Positions 53,425 through 62,361 of a stretch of DNA of 64,000 nt are shown one piece after another. This stretch comes from Oscillospiraceae bacterium. GTDB lineage: Bacteria; Bacillota; Clostridia; Oscillospirales; Oscillospiraceae. Each line of letters opens with the position of its first letter. Positions within the stretch are counted from its first letter, which is position 1. The notes beneath the pieces are model-generated. The model searched no databases. It was not told the DNA's origin and worked only from the letters and a program-made list of their open reading frames with translations. Both the position numbers and the translations under genes were made by a program. The DNA is taken from the NCBI GenBank assembly GCA_009787625.1, contig WQSX01000003.1:1-64000 (forward strand). Reading direction: 5' to 3'.

Positions 53425-54912
53425 ATGCGTATAGAAATGAAAAATATATGCAAATCGTTTAGTAAGGTTCAGGTTCTCAAAGATGTTCATTTTTCACTGG
53501 ACGATGGAGAAGTCCACGCTCTTATGGGTGAAAACGGCGCAGGTAAATCCACTCTTGTGAAAATTCTCACTGGTGTGTATACGCGCGATAGTGGTGAAGT
53601 CTTGATCGACGATGAGCCTGTTCATTTTAAACATCCCATGGAAGCTGAGCAGTCCGGCATAGTTTTTATACATCAAGAATTAAACACTATGCACGAACTG
53701 ACTGTGGAAGAAAACATGTTCATGTGCAAAGAAATAAAAGGTCCGCTCGGCACGGTAAACAAACGTGCAATGCGAGAAAAAGCCCGCAAAACGATCAACC
53801 AGCTCGGCATCGACATCGACCCCAAAACAATCATGAAGCATCTTTCGGTTGGTCAGCAGCAAATGGTCGAAATAGCTAAGGCTCTCATGGTGGATGCAAA
53901 AGCACTTATTCTGGACGAACCAACCGCTGCGTTGACACTTTCAGAAACAGAAGTGTTGTTTAAAGTCATAAATCGTCTGAAAGACTCCGGCGTATCACTC
54001 ATATATATAACTCACCGTATGGAGGAAGTCTTTGAAATATGCGATCGTGTAACTGTTCTGCGTGATGGTGAGTATGTCAACACAAAACCTATCGGTGAAA
54101 CCGATATGAACGATGTTGTTAAAATGATGATAGGCAGAGAGATTGGGGAGCGCTATCCAAATAGAGAATCTTCGATTGGTGATGTGTTGCTTGAGGTCGA
54201 CGGGCTTACTAAAGAAGGCGTCTTTAACGATGTATCCTTTACCGTTCGAGCCGGAGAAGTCTTGGGTGTTGCCGGTCTAATGGGTGCGGGGCGCACAGAG
54301 ATAATGGAGGCGATATTCGGAAGCCTTCCTTATGAAAAAGGAACAATCAGTCTCGATGGAAATACAGTTAATATTCGTTCTCCGATAGATGCAAAGCGTC
54401 ATTCACTCGGATTCATAACAGAAGATCGGAAGATTGAAGGTCTTATGTTAGAAGATAGTATTGGACATAATATCTCGATAAACAATCTCAAGCGAATTTC
54501 CAATAACGGTGTTTTAAATCGTTTTAAAGAACTTAGTTTGGTGCGCGAGGCAATAGAAAAGCTTCATATAGTCTGCAGGGGTCCGAAGCAACTTTGCAAA
54601 TTTCTCAGCGGCGGAAATCAACAAAAGGTCGTATTTGCCAAGTGGATATACACAAACCCTCGGGTTTTGATTTTAGATGAACCTACACGCGGAGTTGATG
54701 TTGGTGCAAAAAAAGAAATCTACAACATTATAAATGAATTGGCAGCAGACGGAGTTGCAATAATTCTCGTATCTTCTGAGCTTCCTGAAGTATTGGGAAT
54801 GAGTGATCGCATAATGGCAATCCACGAAGGTAAGATAGGCGGAATTATAGATAGCACAGACGCAACACAGGAGTCTGTAATGATTTTATGTACAGGAGGA
54901 GTTCACGCATGA
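53425..54912 (+). CDS. CUT2 sugar ABC transporter ATPase (RbsA-like), second set
   Basis: A 495-residue protein with two ATP-binding domains. First: GENGAGKS, LSVGQQQMVEIAKAL, KALILDEPTAAL. Second: GLMGAGRTEIMEAIFG, LSGGNQQKVVFAKWI, RVLILDEPTRGVDVG. Overlaps the permease gene by four nt (ATGA). Different enough from the protein at 41148 to be an older paralogue. Confidence 0.94.
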   Translation: MRIEMKNICKSFSKVQVLKDVHFSLDDGEVHALMGENGAGKSTLVKILTGVYTRDSGEVLIDDEPVHFKHPMEAEQSGIVFIHQELNTMHELTVEENMFMCKEIKGPLGTVNKRAMREKARKTINQLGIDIDPKTIMKHLSVGQQQMVEIAKALMVDAKALILDEPTAALTLSETEVLFKVINRLKDSGVSLIYITHRMEEVFEICDRVTVLRDGEYVNTKPIGETDMNDVVKMMIGREIGERYPNRESSIGDVLLEVDGLTKEGVFNDVSFTVRAGEVLGVAGLMGAGRTEIMEAIFGSLPYEKGTISLDGNTVNIRSPIDAKRHSLGFITEDRKIEGLMLEDSIGHNISINNLKRISNNGVLNRFKELSLVREAIEKLHIVCRGPKQLCKFLSGGNQQKVVFAKWIYTNPRVLILDEPTRGVDVGAKKEIYNIINELAADGVAIILVSSELPEVLGMSDRIMAIHEGKIGGIIDSTDATQESVMILCTGGVHA

Positions 54913-55850
54913 CAGGAAACAGAGAAAAGCTGGTAGACATGCTTAAAACAATGGGGGCAATTTTTTTCCTCATACTCCTCGTTACTGTACTGAGCATTAT
55001 GATGCCGCAGTTTAGGACTTTAAATAATGCGATGATTGTGCTTAGGCAAGCGTCTGTAACAGGATTTGTCGCTTTTGGTATGACCTGTGTCATCTTGACC
55101 GGTGGCATTGACCTCTCCGTGGGTTCTGTTTTGGCTCTTACTGCTGTTATAGGTGCAATGATGCTCGATGCAGGTGTCAATGAGATAATTGCAATATTCG
55201 GCACCTTAGCCGCAGGACTTGCATTGGGTTCTCTTAACGGCTTTACGGTCACAAAGCTGCGATTGCAGCCCTTCATTGCAACGCTTATCGGTATGTCGGT
55301 GTATAGAGGTTTAGCTTTGATTTTAACCGGCGGCCGTTCAATAGCCAACTTAACGGGCTTTTATGTTTTGGAAGCTATTGGCAGAGGCGATTTTCTGGGC
55401 ATTCCTGTTCCGATATGGCTTATGCTTGTTGTGTTTGGACTATTCTTCTTTTTACTGCATAAAACTGCTCTGGGGCGTCGAATATATGCTGTGGGCAGTA
55501 ACGCAACAGCCGCTCAGCTTGCAGGTGTAAGTATCACAAAAACCAAAATGTTTGTGTATGCTGTTTCAGGGCTTATGGCATCCGTGTCAGCACTCATTTT
55601 AGTTTCTCGTTTGCGAAGTGCGCAGCCTGTAATGGGTGTTGGGTTGGAACTTGATGCTATTGCCGCTGTCGCTTTGGGTGGCACAAGTATGGCAGGTGGG
55701 CGCGGAAAGATTTATGGCACTCTTGCAGGTGTGCTCATCATAAGCGTATTATCAAACGGCATGAATATTATGGGTGTTCCATCTTATTATCAAACTGTCG
55801 TCACCGGCATCGTCATTTTGCTGGCTGTACTGGCAGATCCAAACCGCTGA
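54909..55850 (+). CDS. CUT2 sugar ABC transporter permease (RbsC-like), second set
   Basis: A 313-residue permease with FGMTCVILTGGIDLSVGSVL and LDAIAAVALGGTSMAGGRGK, both RbsC signatures. ATG 54909 has AGGAGG eight nt upstream and overlaps the ATPase stop codon. The predicted number of membrane helices is eight to ten. Confidence 0.93.
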   Translation: MTGNREKLVDMLKTMGAIFFLILLVTVLSIMMPQFRTLNNAMIVLRQASVTGFVAFGMTCVILTGGIDLSVGSVLALTAVIGAMMLDAGVNEIIAIFGTLAAGLALGSLNGFTVTKLRLQPFIATLIGMSVYRGLALILTGGRSIANLTGFYVLEAIGRGDFLGIPVPIWLMLVVFGLFFFLLHKTALGRRIYAVGSNATAAQLAGVSITKTKMFVYAVSGLMASVSALILVSRLRSAQPVMGVGLELDAIAAVALGGTSMAGGRGKIYGTLAGVLIISVLSNGMNIMGVPSYYQTVVTGIVILLAVLADPNR

Positions 55851-55944
55851 CTCGGTGTCAAACACCAATTCAAGTATATATTGCCCAATGAAGTTAATAG
55901 GGCTTTATATAAATACAAACTCAATAGTTAATAGGAGAAAAATC

Positions 55945-56970
55945 ATGAAAAAAGTATTGGCATTACTACTGGCATCTGCTATGCTGTTCGTCCTTATTGC
56001 TGCTTGTGCGGCTGACGAACCTACACCGGCTGCCGACCCAACCCCCGCTCCCGCTGCAGACCCCACTCCTGCCCCGGAAGCTCCTGCTGATGAGCCTGCT
56101 GATGAACCTGCAGGTGACGCAGAAGTTTCTAATTTCGACCTTGGTTTGATTGGCCTATCCCTATTCACCCTCGACATTCCTTTCCCACTTGCATCATACG
56201 AAGGTGCCCGAAGTGCAGAGGCTGATCTCGGCGCAAATCTTACGGTTGTTGACAATGGAAACGATATTGCCACAAATGTTTCTCAAATCGAGGATCTAAT
56301 GGGCGCAGGCATGGCTGCTTTGGTTATTATGCCTGTTGACGTATTTGCAGTTACTCCCGTGGTTGAAGATGTTATGGCAGCAGGTATCCCTGTAGTATCT
56401 GTAAATCGCTTGGTTGCCGACATTGAATTAGATGGTGTAAATCATGTTTGGCTTGGCACAGACAACGTAGAAGCCGGCTATGCAAAAGGTGAGTTCTTCA
56501 TGACTCTCGTTGAAGAAGGTGCCGGAGTTATAATCCTTGAAGGCACTCCCGGTGCAAGCTCAGGTATTGACCGCTTAGACGGGTTTACTGCTGCAACAGC
56601 AGGCAGACTCAATATCCTTGAAAGCATTACAGCAAACTTTAACCGTGTTGATGGTCTGCACGTTACCGAGGACCTTCTTGTTAGATTCCCGGACGTTCGC
56701 TACATCGTAGCTATGAATGATGAAATGGCTCTTGGCGCAATTCAAGCTGCTTTAGATGCAGGCAGAGTACCCGGTGAAGACATTTTTATCACAGGTTTTG
56801 ATGGTGGTGGCGATGCTCGTGATGCAGTCGCCGCAGGTGATATGTTGTTCACAGTTTATCAAGACCCCTATGGAATGGGTTACATGGGTGTTGAGGTAGC
56901 GCTTGGTCTACTGCGCGGCGAAACTTTCCCACCAAGAATACTCTTTGATGTAGGTTTTGTTACAGAGTAG
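55945..56970 (+). CDS. Sugar-binding lipoprotein of second CUT2 transporter
   Basis: A 341-residue periplasmic-binding-protein type 1 lipoprotein from ATG 55945 (AGGAG upstream). The signal ends at LIAAC (residue 21), and an Asp/Pro/Ala-rich linker with repeated DPTPAP runs to about residue 55. The core has LMGAGMAALVIMPVDVFAV, WLGTDNVEAGYAKGEFF and YIVAMNDEMALGAIQAAL. A terminator follows. Confidence 0.92.
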   Translation: MKKVLALLLASAMLFVLIAACAADEPTPAADPTPAPAADPTPAPEAPADEPADEPAGDAEVSNFDLGLIGLSLFTLDIPFPLASYEGARSAEADLGANLTVVDNGNDIATNVSQIEDLMGAGMAALVIMPVDVFAVTPVVEDVMAAGIPVVSVNRLVADIELDGVNHVWLGTDNVEAGYAKGEFFMTLVEEGAGVIILEGTPGASSGIDRLDGFTAATAGRLNILESITANFNRVDGLHVTEDLLVRFPDVRYIVAMNDEMALGAIQAALDAGRVPGEDIFITGFDGGGDARDAVAAGDMLFTVYQDPYGMGYMGVEVALGLLRGETFPPRILFDVGFVTE

Positions 56971-56995
56971 TTTCATAGGCTTTCCATAATTTTGA

Positions 56996-57030
56996 AGGAA
57001 TCCCGCCTGGCTCATACAGTCGGGATTCCT
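56996..57030 (+). terminator. Terminator after the second CUT2 operon
   Basis: AGGAATCCCG (56996-57005) pairs with CGGGATTCCT (57021-57030), followed by CTTGC. The stem is strong but the T-run is short. Confidence 0.65.
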
Positions 57031-57116
57031 CTTGCAATCAACTTGCCATCGTAGCATGTAAAATGCGATTAATATTGTTTTCAACATAAACTGACATTTT
57101 CCATGAAAGGGTAATA

Positions 57117-58541
57117 ATGAGTAAGTATATAAAGTCTGCTGTCTTACTAATCCTTGCTGCTGTGCCGATTATAGTTGTGCTCATGCTCGCATACGGAAAC
57201 GATATGACATCCGATTTTGAAACCACTGACTATTACAGCGAGACCGATAATTCCAATACTCATGAAATTGGATATGACAGTGCAGAAGAGATTTTTGACT
57301 ACTCACAGGTTACAACACTTTCGCTGGGCGGACTGTTTTTTTCAAATAGTGTACGTGTTGAGGTGGAGCGGTTCAATAGTGAAAATGTTTATTATCAAAT
57401 TGAGTTGTCAGTTTTTAACGCAGCTATTGATCCATACACCGGAGCACTTGAGGTTGACTATGAAGTTATGCGAGAGCAAAACTTTGACATGATATTTGGT
57501 GATTTTGAAGCATTTTCAGTTTATTCCTTTACTCCGGTCGACTTGTACACATTTATTGATGCAGATATCAAGCTAACTCGCGAGGATTTCTTCCCTAATG
57601 CAATCATGTCTTTGGAAGCTCCGGACGGCACGCTTCCTTTTATCACATATGGCTTTATAATAGAGACAATGATTTCTATGGGTAATGTTTCAGAGCAGGT
57701 CGGCTCGATGACTTTTGAGAATGTTTTTAGCGCATTAAATAACCCAAGCGAGCCTAGCTTTGCCAATTTCGGCTTATCATATAATTTTATTATCAACCGC
57801 GCATTACTTACGTCAGGCAATAATTTCGTAGACTTGGAAAATAGGCAGGCAAACTTCAACAACGTACACTTCATTTCTGCCTTGGAGATTGCAGCAAATC
57901 CTTCCGGAATTGATTCATCTTTGTTTGGCATTTTAAGTGTATTGGAAGCTGAATGGGAACGTTTTCGACGGGGTGATGCCCTTTTTAGCCAGTTTTGGAT
58001 TAGTCACCCTGAGCATCTTCGCAGATATCAAGCTATTTTGGGAGACGTTGCCGCTGTGGGAATTCCAACAACAACAGGTGGCGCACACCTCATCGTTCCA
58101 AATCGCGGAATTGGCATAAATGCCAATTCCCTTCATCAAGAAATTGCTTGGAGTTTTGCTCGGCGGTTCCTTTTGCCGACACATAATGATGGTCGCAGCT
58201 ATGCTTTTTTGCCCATGCGCATTGATTTGTTTGATGCACATATTTCCGAATTGATTACACCCAATATCTATAATGGCGTAGAACTTCCGCAGGAATTGTT
58301 GTGGCATGGTCCGCGCACACCACTGCACCCTATACCGCTTCTCATATATGCCATGACTGAAGATGAAGCGGCGGAAATCAGAGGGATTGTCGAAAGTGCC
58401 AAACCTGCTTTGAATATCTATAGGGTTATATACACAATGATACGTGAGGAAGTGTCGCTGTTTATGGCAAATATACTCTCTGCGGAAGAAACAGCGATAA
58501 TAATTCAAAAGAGGGTTCAGGAGCTTTTGGATACTTGGTAA
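57117..58541 (+). CDS. Extracellular solute-binding-like protein, membrane-anchored
   Basis: A 474-residue protein with an N-terminal membrane anchor or signal (about 5-26, AVLLILAAVPIIVVLMLAY) without a lipobox cysteine, then an acidic stretch (residues 27-60) and a body resembling family 1 solute-binding proteins: EVERFNSENVYYQIEL, a YGFIIETMISMG region, and GDVAAVGIPTTTGGAHLIVP near residue 310. No permease genes follow, so it may be a sensor-linked or orphan binding protein. The family match is moderate. Confidence 0.6.
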   Translation: MSKYIKSAVLLILAAVPIIVVLMLAYGNDMTSDFETTDYYSETDNSNTHEIGYDSAEEIFDYSQVTTLSLGGLFFSNSVRVEVERFNSENVYYQIELSVFNAAIDPYTGALEVDYEVMREQNFDMIFGDFEAFSVYSFTPVDLYTFIDADIKLTREDFFPNAIMSLEAPDGTLPFITYGFIIETMISMGNVSEQVGSMTFENVFSALNNPSEPSFANFGLSYNFIINRALLTSGNNFVDLENRQANFNNVHFISALEIAANPSGIDSSLFGILSVLEAEWERFRRGDALFSQFWISHPEHLRRYQAILGDVAAVGIPTTTGGAHLIVPNRGIGINANSLHQEIAWSFARRFLLPTHNDGRSYAFLPMRIDLFDAHISELITPNIYNGVELPQELLWHGPRTPLHPIPLLIYAMTEDEAAEIRGIVESAKPALNIYRVIYTMIREEVSLFMANILSAEETAIIIQKRVQELLDTW

Positions 58542-58549
58542 TGCTACAC

Positions 58550-58578
58550 TTGAATTTTTCCTCTGAATGCTGTACACT
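58550..58578 (+). promoter_or_regulatory. Sigma-A-type promoter of the aldo/keto reductase gene
   Basis: TTGAAT (58550-58555) and TACACT (58573-58578) are 17 nt apart, 36 nt before the ATG. Confidence 0.55.
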
Positions 58579-58614
58579 TTAGATTGTCAATTAAATTAGA
58601 AAGAAGGTTTATAC

Positions 58615-59469
58615 ATGTTCAAAAGTTTATCAGAAGGTTTCAAATTATACAATGGCGTGGAGTCTCCATGCATCGGGTTTGGCACATTTCAAATGCCAAA
58701 CACAGCAGTTTGCGAAACGGCTGTAGCAGAGGCGATAAAAGCAGGATACCGTCACATTGATACTGCTGCAATTTACGGTAATGAAGAAACGTGCGGCTCA
58801 GGCATAAAAAAGAGCGGCGTAAAACGTGAAGAACTCTTTATCACCACTAAGCTGTGGAATGACGTTCGCGGCTATGACGAAACAATCGCTGCGTTCGATG
58901 AATCGCTTGAAAAGCTCGGTCTTGATTACCTCGACCTCTATCTTGTACATTGGCCAAATCCGTTAAAACACCGCGCCAACTGGAAAGCAGCTAACGCTGA
59001 ATCTTGGCGTGCGATTGAAAAGCTCTATGCAGATAAGCGTGTACGTGCCATCGGTGTTTCAAACTTCATGCTTCACCACATGGACGCTCTTTTAGAAACT
59101 GCAAAAGTCGTTCCTATGGCTAATCAAATCATGCTTCACCCCGGTGCTATGCAAGATGATGTCGTTAAGCAATGCGAAGGCAAAAACATTTTGATTCAAG
59201 CATACAGCCCCATTGGACAAGGTTCCATGTATGAATGTGTACCCGTAATTGAAATGGCAAAGAGATACAACAAAACAGTTGCCCAGCTCTGCATCCGTTT
59301 CAGCTTACAAAAGGGCTGGCAACCTCTGCCCAAAACTCAAACGATATCACGCATAGCAGAAAATGCAAATGTGTTCGACTTTGAAATTTCCGATGCAGAT
59401 ATGTCTGCACTTTCCGCAATGAACGATTTTGCAGGTTCAATCCAAAATCCTGACACAGCAGGCTTTTAG
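58615..59469 (+). CDS. Aldo/keto reductase
   Basis: A 284-residue NADPH-dependent reductase with the full catalytic tetrad: D49, Y54 (HIDTAAIYGNE), K79 (TTKLW) and H112 (LYLVHWPNP). AAGAAGG precedes the ATG. Flanked by its own promoter and a strong terminator. It may reduce sugar aldehydes or methylglyoxal-type by-products. Confidence 0.93.
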   Translation: MFKSLSEGFKLYNGVESPCIGFGTFQMPNTAVCETAVAEAIKAGYRHIDTAAIYGNEETCGSGIKKSGVKREELFITTKLWNDVRGYDETIAAFDESLEKLGLDYLDLYLVHWPNPLKHRANWKAANAESWRAIEKLYADKRVRAIGVSNFMLHHMDALLETAKVVPMANQIMLHPGAMQDDVVKQCEGKNILIQAYSPIGQGSMYECVPVIEMAKRYNKTVAQLCIRFSLQKGWQPLPKTQTISRIAENANVFDFEISDADMSALSAMNDFAGSIQNPDTAGF

Positions 59470-59514
59470 CGATTGATTATGTAGAACTACTCCCTTGAAC
59501 TAGCCGAACTGCAT

Positions 59515-59577
59515 AATAGCTAAAATGCACATCAAAGGTAAGACATTCTGTCGAATCTTTGATGTGCATTTGCTATT
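59515..59577. terminator. Long hairpin terminator
   Basis: AAATGCACATCAAAG (59523-59537) pairs perfectly with CTTTGATGTGCATTT (59557-59571), and AATAGC/GCTATT extend the stem with a two-base bulge. It lies between the convergent aldo/keto reductase and nitroreductase genes. Confidence 0.8.
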
Positions 59578-59593
59578 GATATGTAGCCACACT

Positions 59594-60118
59594 CTACCCC
59601 TGCATAACTCCATAAGAAACACGCTCTTCAAAGCTGAGCTTGTCACGGCGTGAGCCTTCGCCGTCAGGCAGGCCTATTGGCAGCACTACGCGCAAGTGGT
59701 ATCTGTCTGACGCTCCGAGCGCTGTGCGTGCGGCTTTTTGGGTTTCATCGCTGAAAAACGGGCTGTCGAGCCAAACTGAGACATAGCCCAGTGCTACTGC
59801 GGCGAGTAACATTTGCGTTGCTGCAGTGGAATAATCCTCCATCTCAAAGTTATATGGAGCTCTATGACCTTCGCTGTCTGTCAAAACGGCAATAGCAGAC
59901 GGAGCTGTTTTTAGCCCTTCAGTGCCGACAATATCGGCGAGCTTTTGAACTTCGTCACGCTCTCTGAGTATAACAAGTTTCACGCATTGAGTATTATTCC
60001 CCGTCGGTGCGGCAAGCCCAGCTGTTGCAATCTGATTTAACGCAGATTCAGGCACGCTATCCGGAAGAAACCGCTCCTTATGCGAATATCTTTGTTGAGC
60101 TGCTTCAAAAAAATTCAT
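59594..60118 (-). CDS. Nitroreductase family protein
   Basis: A 174-residue FMN-dependent oxidoreductase: RYSHKERFLPDSVPESALN at the N-terminus, GLAAPTGNNTQCVKLVIL as the flavin site, and AVALGYVSVWLDSPFF. Short but within the family range. It lies 44 nt after the fucose-isomerase-like gene on the same strand; the link to sugar use is unclear. Confidence 0.88.
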   Translation of the reverse strand: MNFFEAAQQRYSHKERFLPDSVPESALNQIATAGLAAPTGNNTQCVKLVILRERDEVQKLADIVGTEGLKTAPSAIAVLTDSEGHRAPYNFEMEDYSTAATQMLLAAVALGYVSVWLDSPFFSDETQKAARTALGASDRYHLRVVLPIGLPDGEGSRRDKLSFEERVSYGVMQG

Positions 60119-60162
60119 TTTTTACATAACCCTTTCAAAATTGTTAGTATAACCCTGCTTCT

Positions 60163-61500
60163 CTACATGGTTACTACGTCGAAATCGAAGATGCGTGCCA
60201 CTTGCTTTAGGACTGGGATTTGGTCGCCTGCTATGAGGAGCGCATGGTGAGAGCTGAGTGCATCCATCACCTCATGCCCATTGTCTCCCAAATAGTGAAT
60301 CAGTGCGCCGTTTCGGCAGTCTGAGCCGGGGTACTGCACATAGTCAACAATCTCACATGCTATCAGCGTTATTTTCTTCATGTCCGAGTGTAGTTTTGCC
60401 ATGGTAATCGGTCCGGTTGCCATGCGGCAATCGACCATCAATGCATCGTCACCCACTATTTCGAGCACTTTGGGTCTTAACACCCATCTGTCACAGAAAC
60501 TCTGCGGTGCAAGCCCAAAGTAACCACAATGCACACCCAGTGCGTGATTGTCGGGGTTGTCAACGTCCGGAAAACTATCTATTTTTTCGTGTTTGAGTGC
60601 CGCCATGCCCATTAGAAACGGATAAATATTTGTCATCATAATGGGTTTTTGGAGTGCTGAGTAGAATAAAAACTTACTAATCAGTGACAATGTATCACCT
60701 TCGCACACCCAGAGCAACCCATCTTTCTCATAGAGCATGTTCCATGCAAGGCAGGGGGTTGTGTCGCTGTGAAACGACTCGTTTAAGCAATTTGCCCCCA
60801 CTCCCTCAACACCACCAATTTCGGCTATCACATCTTTGACGGCTATGTAAACTTTCACCGCTCTGAGGTAGTTTTCCTCTGTGACTCCTTCCATTGGAAT
60901 ATCCCAAGCCGCACTTACTTCTCGGGCTTTTTCATCGCTAATCTGCTTTGCGCTTACTCCGAGTTCTTTGTAGCTCTTATAGAATATCCTTATGCCAAAT
61001 GTTTTTTCAAGTGCCTCGGTACACTCGCTTTCCCACCAGTAAAATCTTTTAAAAATCCCCGCTTGCATACCTTCGCCTGGGTCGTCTTGGAACATCAGAA
61101 AGCGAACACCTTCCCGCATTTGCCTTTTGCTTGCTATTGCCCGCAGGATTGATTTTGCGAGCTCCACTGAATACGGTGAAAACACATTCAACCCTGCATC
61201 TCTGAGATAGGTGACTATCTCCCAGTCCCACATCTCCACTGTGCCAAACTCACTTGTGAGTATGATGACCGGCAAACTTATCTCTTTTAGATTCTCCGTT
61301 TGTGAGTATGCCTGCCCGACCAGTTGTGGGAACACCACGGCATCCGCCTCTTTTGGAAGGCTTTCGCCGATTGTTATTGGCGGAAGAAATGTTGCCACGT
61401 CACCGTACAGGTTTTCAAGGTTTTTGCACTGCGCCTCAAACGTTGTTTGTTCACGCTCATTTATGTTGTCAAAGCGTATTACAGCAATAGTTGCTTTCAT
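60163..61500 (-). CDS. L-fucose/L-arabinose isomerase-like protein
   Basis: A 445-residue protein with the fold and length of the L-fucose isomerase-like family (aldose-ketose isomerases). Stretches such as GVEGVGANCLNESFHSDTTP, CEGDTLSLISKFLFYSALQ (metal-site Glu and Asp) and DNHALGVHCGYFG support this. GGAGG precedes the ATG. Together with the SDR and Gfo/Idh genes it forms a four-gene minus-strand operon. Confidence 0.78.
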   Translation of the reverse strand: MKATIAVIRFDNINEREQTTFEAQCKNLENLYGDVATFLPPITIGESLPKEADAVVFPQLVGQAYSQTENLKEISLPVIILTSEFGTVEMWDWEIVTYLRDAGLNVFSPYSVELAKSILRAIASKRQMREGVRFLMFQDDPGEGMQAGIFKRFYWWESECTEALEKTFGIRIFYKSYKELGVSAKQISDEKAREVSAAWDIPMEGVTEENYLRAVKVYIAVKDVIAEIGGVEGVGANCLNESFHSDTTPCLAWNMLYEKDGLLWVCEGDTLSLISKFLFYSALQKPIMMTNIYPFLMGMAALKHEKIDSFPDVDNPDNHALGVHCGYFGLAPQSFCDRWVLRPKVLEIVGDDALMVDCRMATGPITMAKLHSDMKKITLIACEIVDYVQYPGSDCRNGALIHYLGDNGHEVMDALSSHHALLIAGDQIPVLKQVARIFDFDVVTM

Positions 61501-61531
61501 CTATTATCCTCCGATTGTTTTTACTGCGCCA

Positions 61532-62308
61532 CTATACACAAGTAAACGCACCGTCCATGATTATGTCACTGCCGTTTGTGAACTTCGATGTGTCTCCGGC
61601 AAGCAGAATAACCATTGAAGCTAATTCTTCGGGAGTTCCCATTCTCTTGGTTGGTGTGAGTTTTAGCCACTCTTCAATCCAGTCTTTTCTCACATGTGCG
61701 GTGAGGTCTGTCATTATGTAGCCGGGGCTGATGCTGTTGACTCTGATGTTATGCTCCGTAAGTTCAACTGCAAGGCTCTTGGTTAGGTGTATAACTCCCG
61801 CTTTTGATGCATTATAAGAAGCTTGCGGCTGAGGAACATTTACGATTGTACCGGACATTGATGCTGTGTTTATTATGCTGCCGGGACGCTTAGCCGCTAC
61901 TAGTTTCTTTGCAAATGCCTGTGCCACAAAGAACACGCCGTTTAAGTTTACGTTGATGACATTTAACCACTCGTCGGGAGTTACGTCAAGTGCTGATTTA
62001 TGCAAAACAATTCCTGCATTGTTAAAGAGAACATCAAGTTTTCCAAAATCAGAAGCAATGTTGTCCATCACTTCATTTACTTGCGTTGGGTTTGTCACGT
62101 CACACGCGTAGGCTTTTGCTTTTACGCCGTGGGCTTTTTCAATTTCTTTTGCGGTTTCTTCAGCTACATCTAAAAGCATATCAACTATAGCAATTTCTGA
62201 ACCAACTTTTGCCATCTCCATGGCTACAACTTTGCCAATACCTCTGGCACCGCCTGTTACTACTGATGTTTTTCCCTCCAGCGAGAACATGCATTTCTTT
62301 TCGCTCAT
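61532..62308 (-). CDS. Short-chain dehydrogenase/reductase
   Basis: A 258-residue NAD(P)-dependent SDR with the nucleotide motif TGGARGIGKVVAMEMA, NNAG (LFNNAGIVL), the catalytic Ser in NTASMSGTIV, YNASK (YNASKAGVIHL) and a PG motif SPGYIMTDLT. Resembles gluconate 5-dehydrogenase/sorbose reductase-type sugar SDRs. GGAGG precedes the ATG. Confidence 0.92.
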   Translation of the reverse strand: MSEKKCMFSLEGKTSVVTGGARGIGKVVAMEMAKVGSEIAIVDMLLDVAEETAKEIEKAHGVKAKAYACDVTNPTQVNEVMDNIASDFGKLDVLFNNAGIVLHKSALDVTPDEWLNVINVNLNGVFFVAQAFAKKLVAAKRPGSIINTASMSGTIVNVPQPQASYNASKAGVIHLTKSLAVELTEHNIRVNSISPGYIMTDLTAHVRKDWIEEWLKLTPTKRMGTPEELASMVILLAGDTSKFTNGSDIIMDGAFTCV

Positions 62309-62361
62309 TTAGATATTCCTCCATTTTTTATTAATAAATTTTACTTACGCTTAATTTTTAA

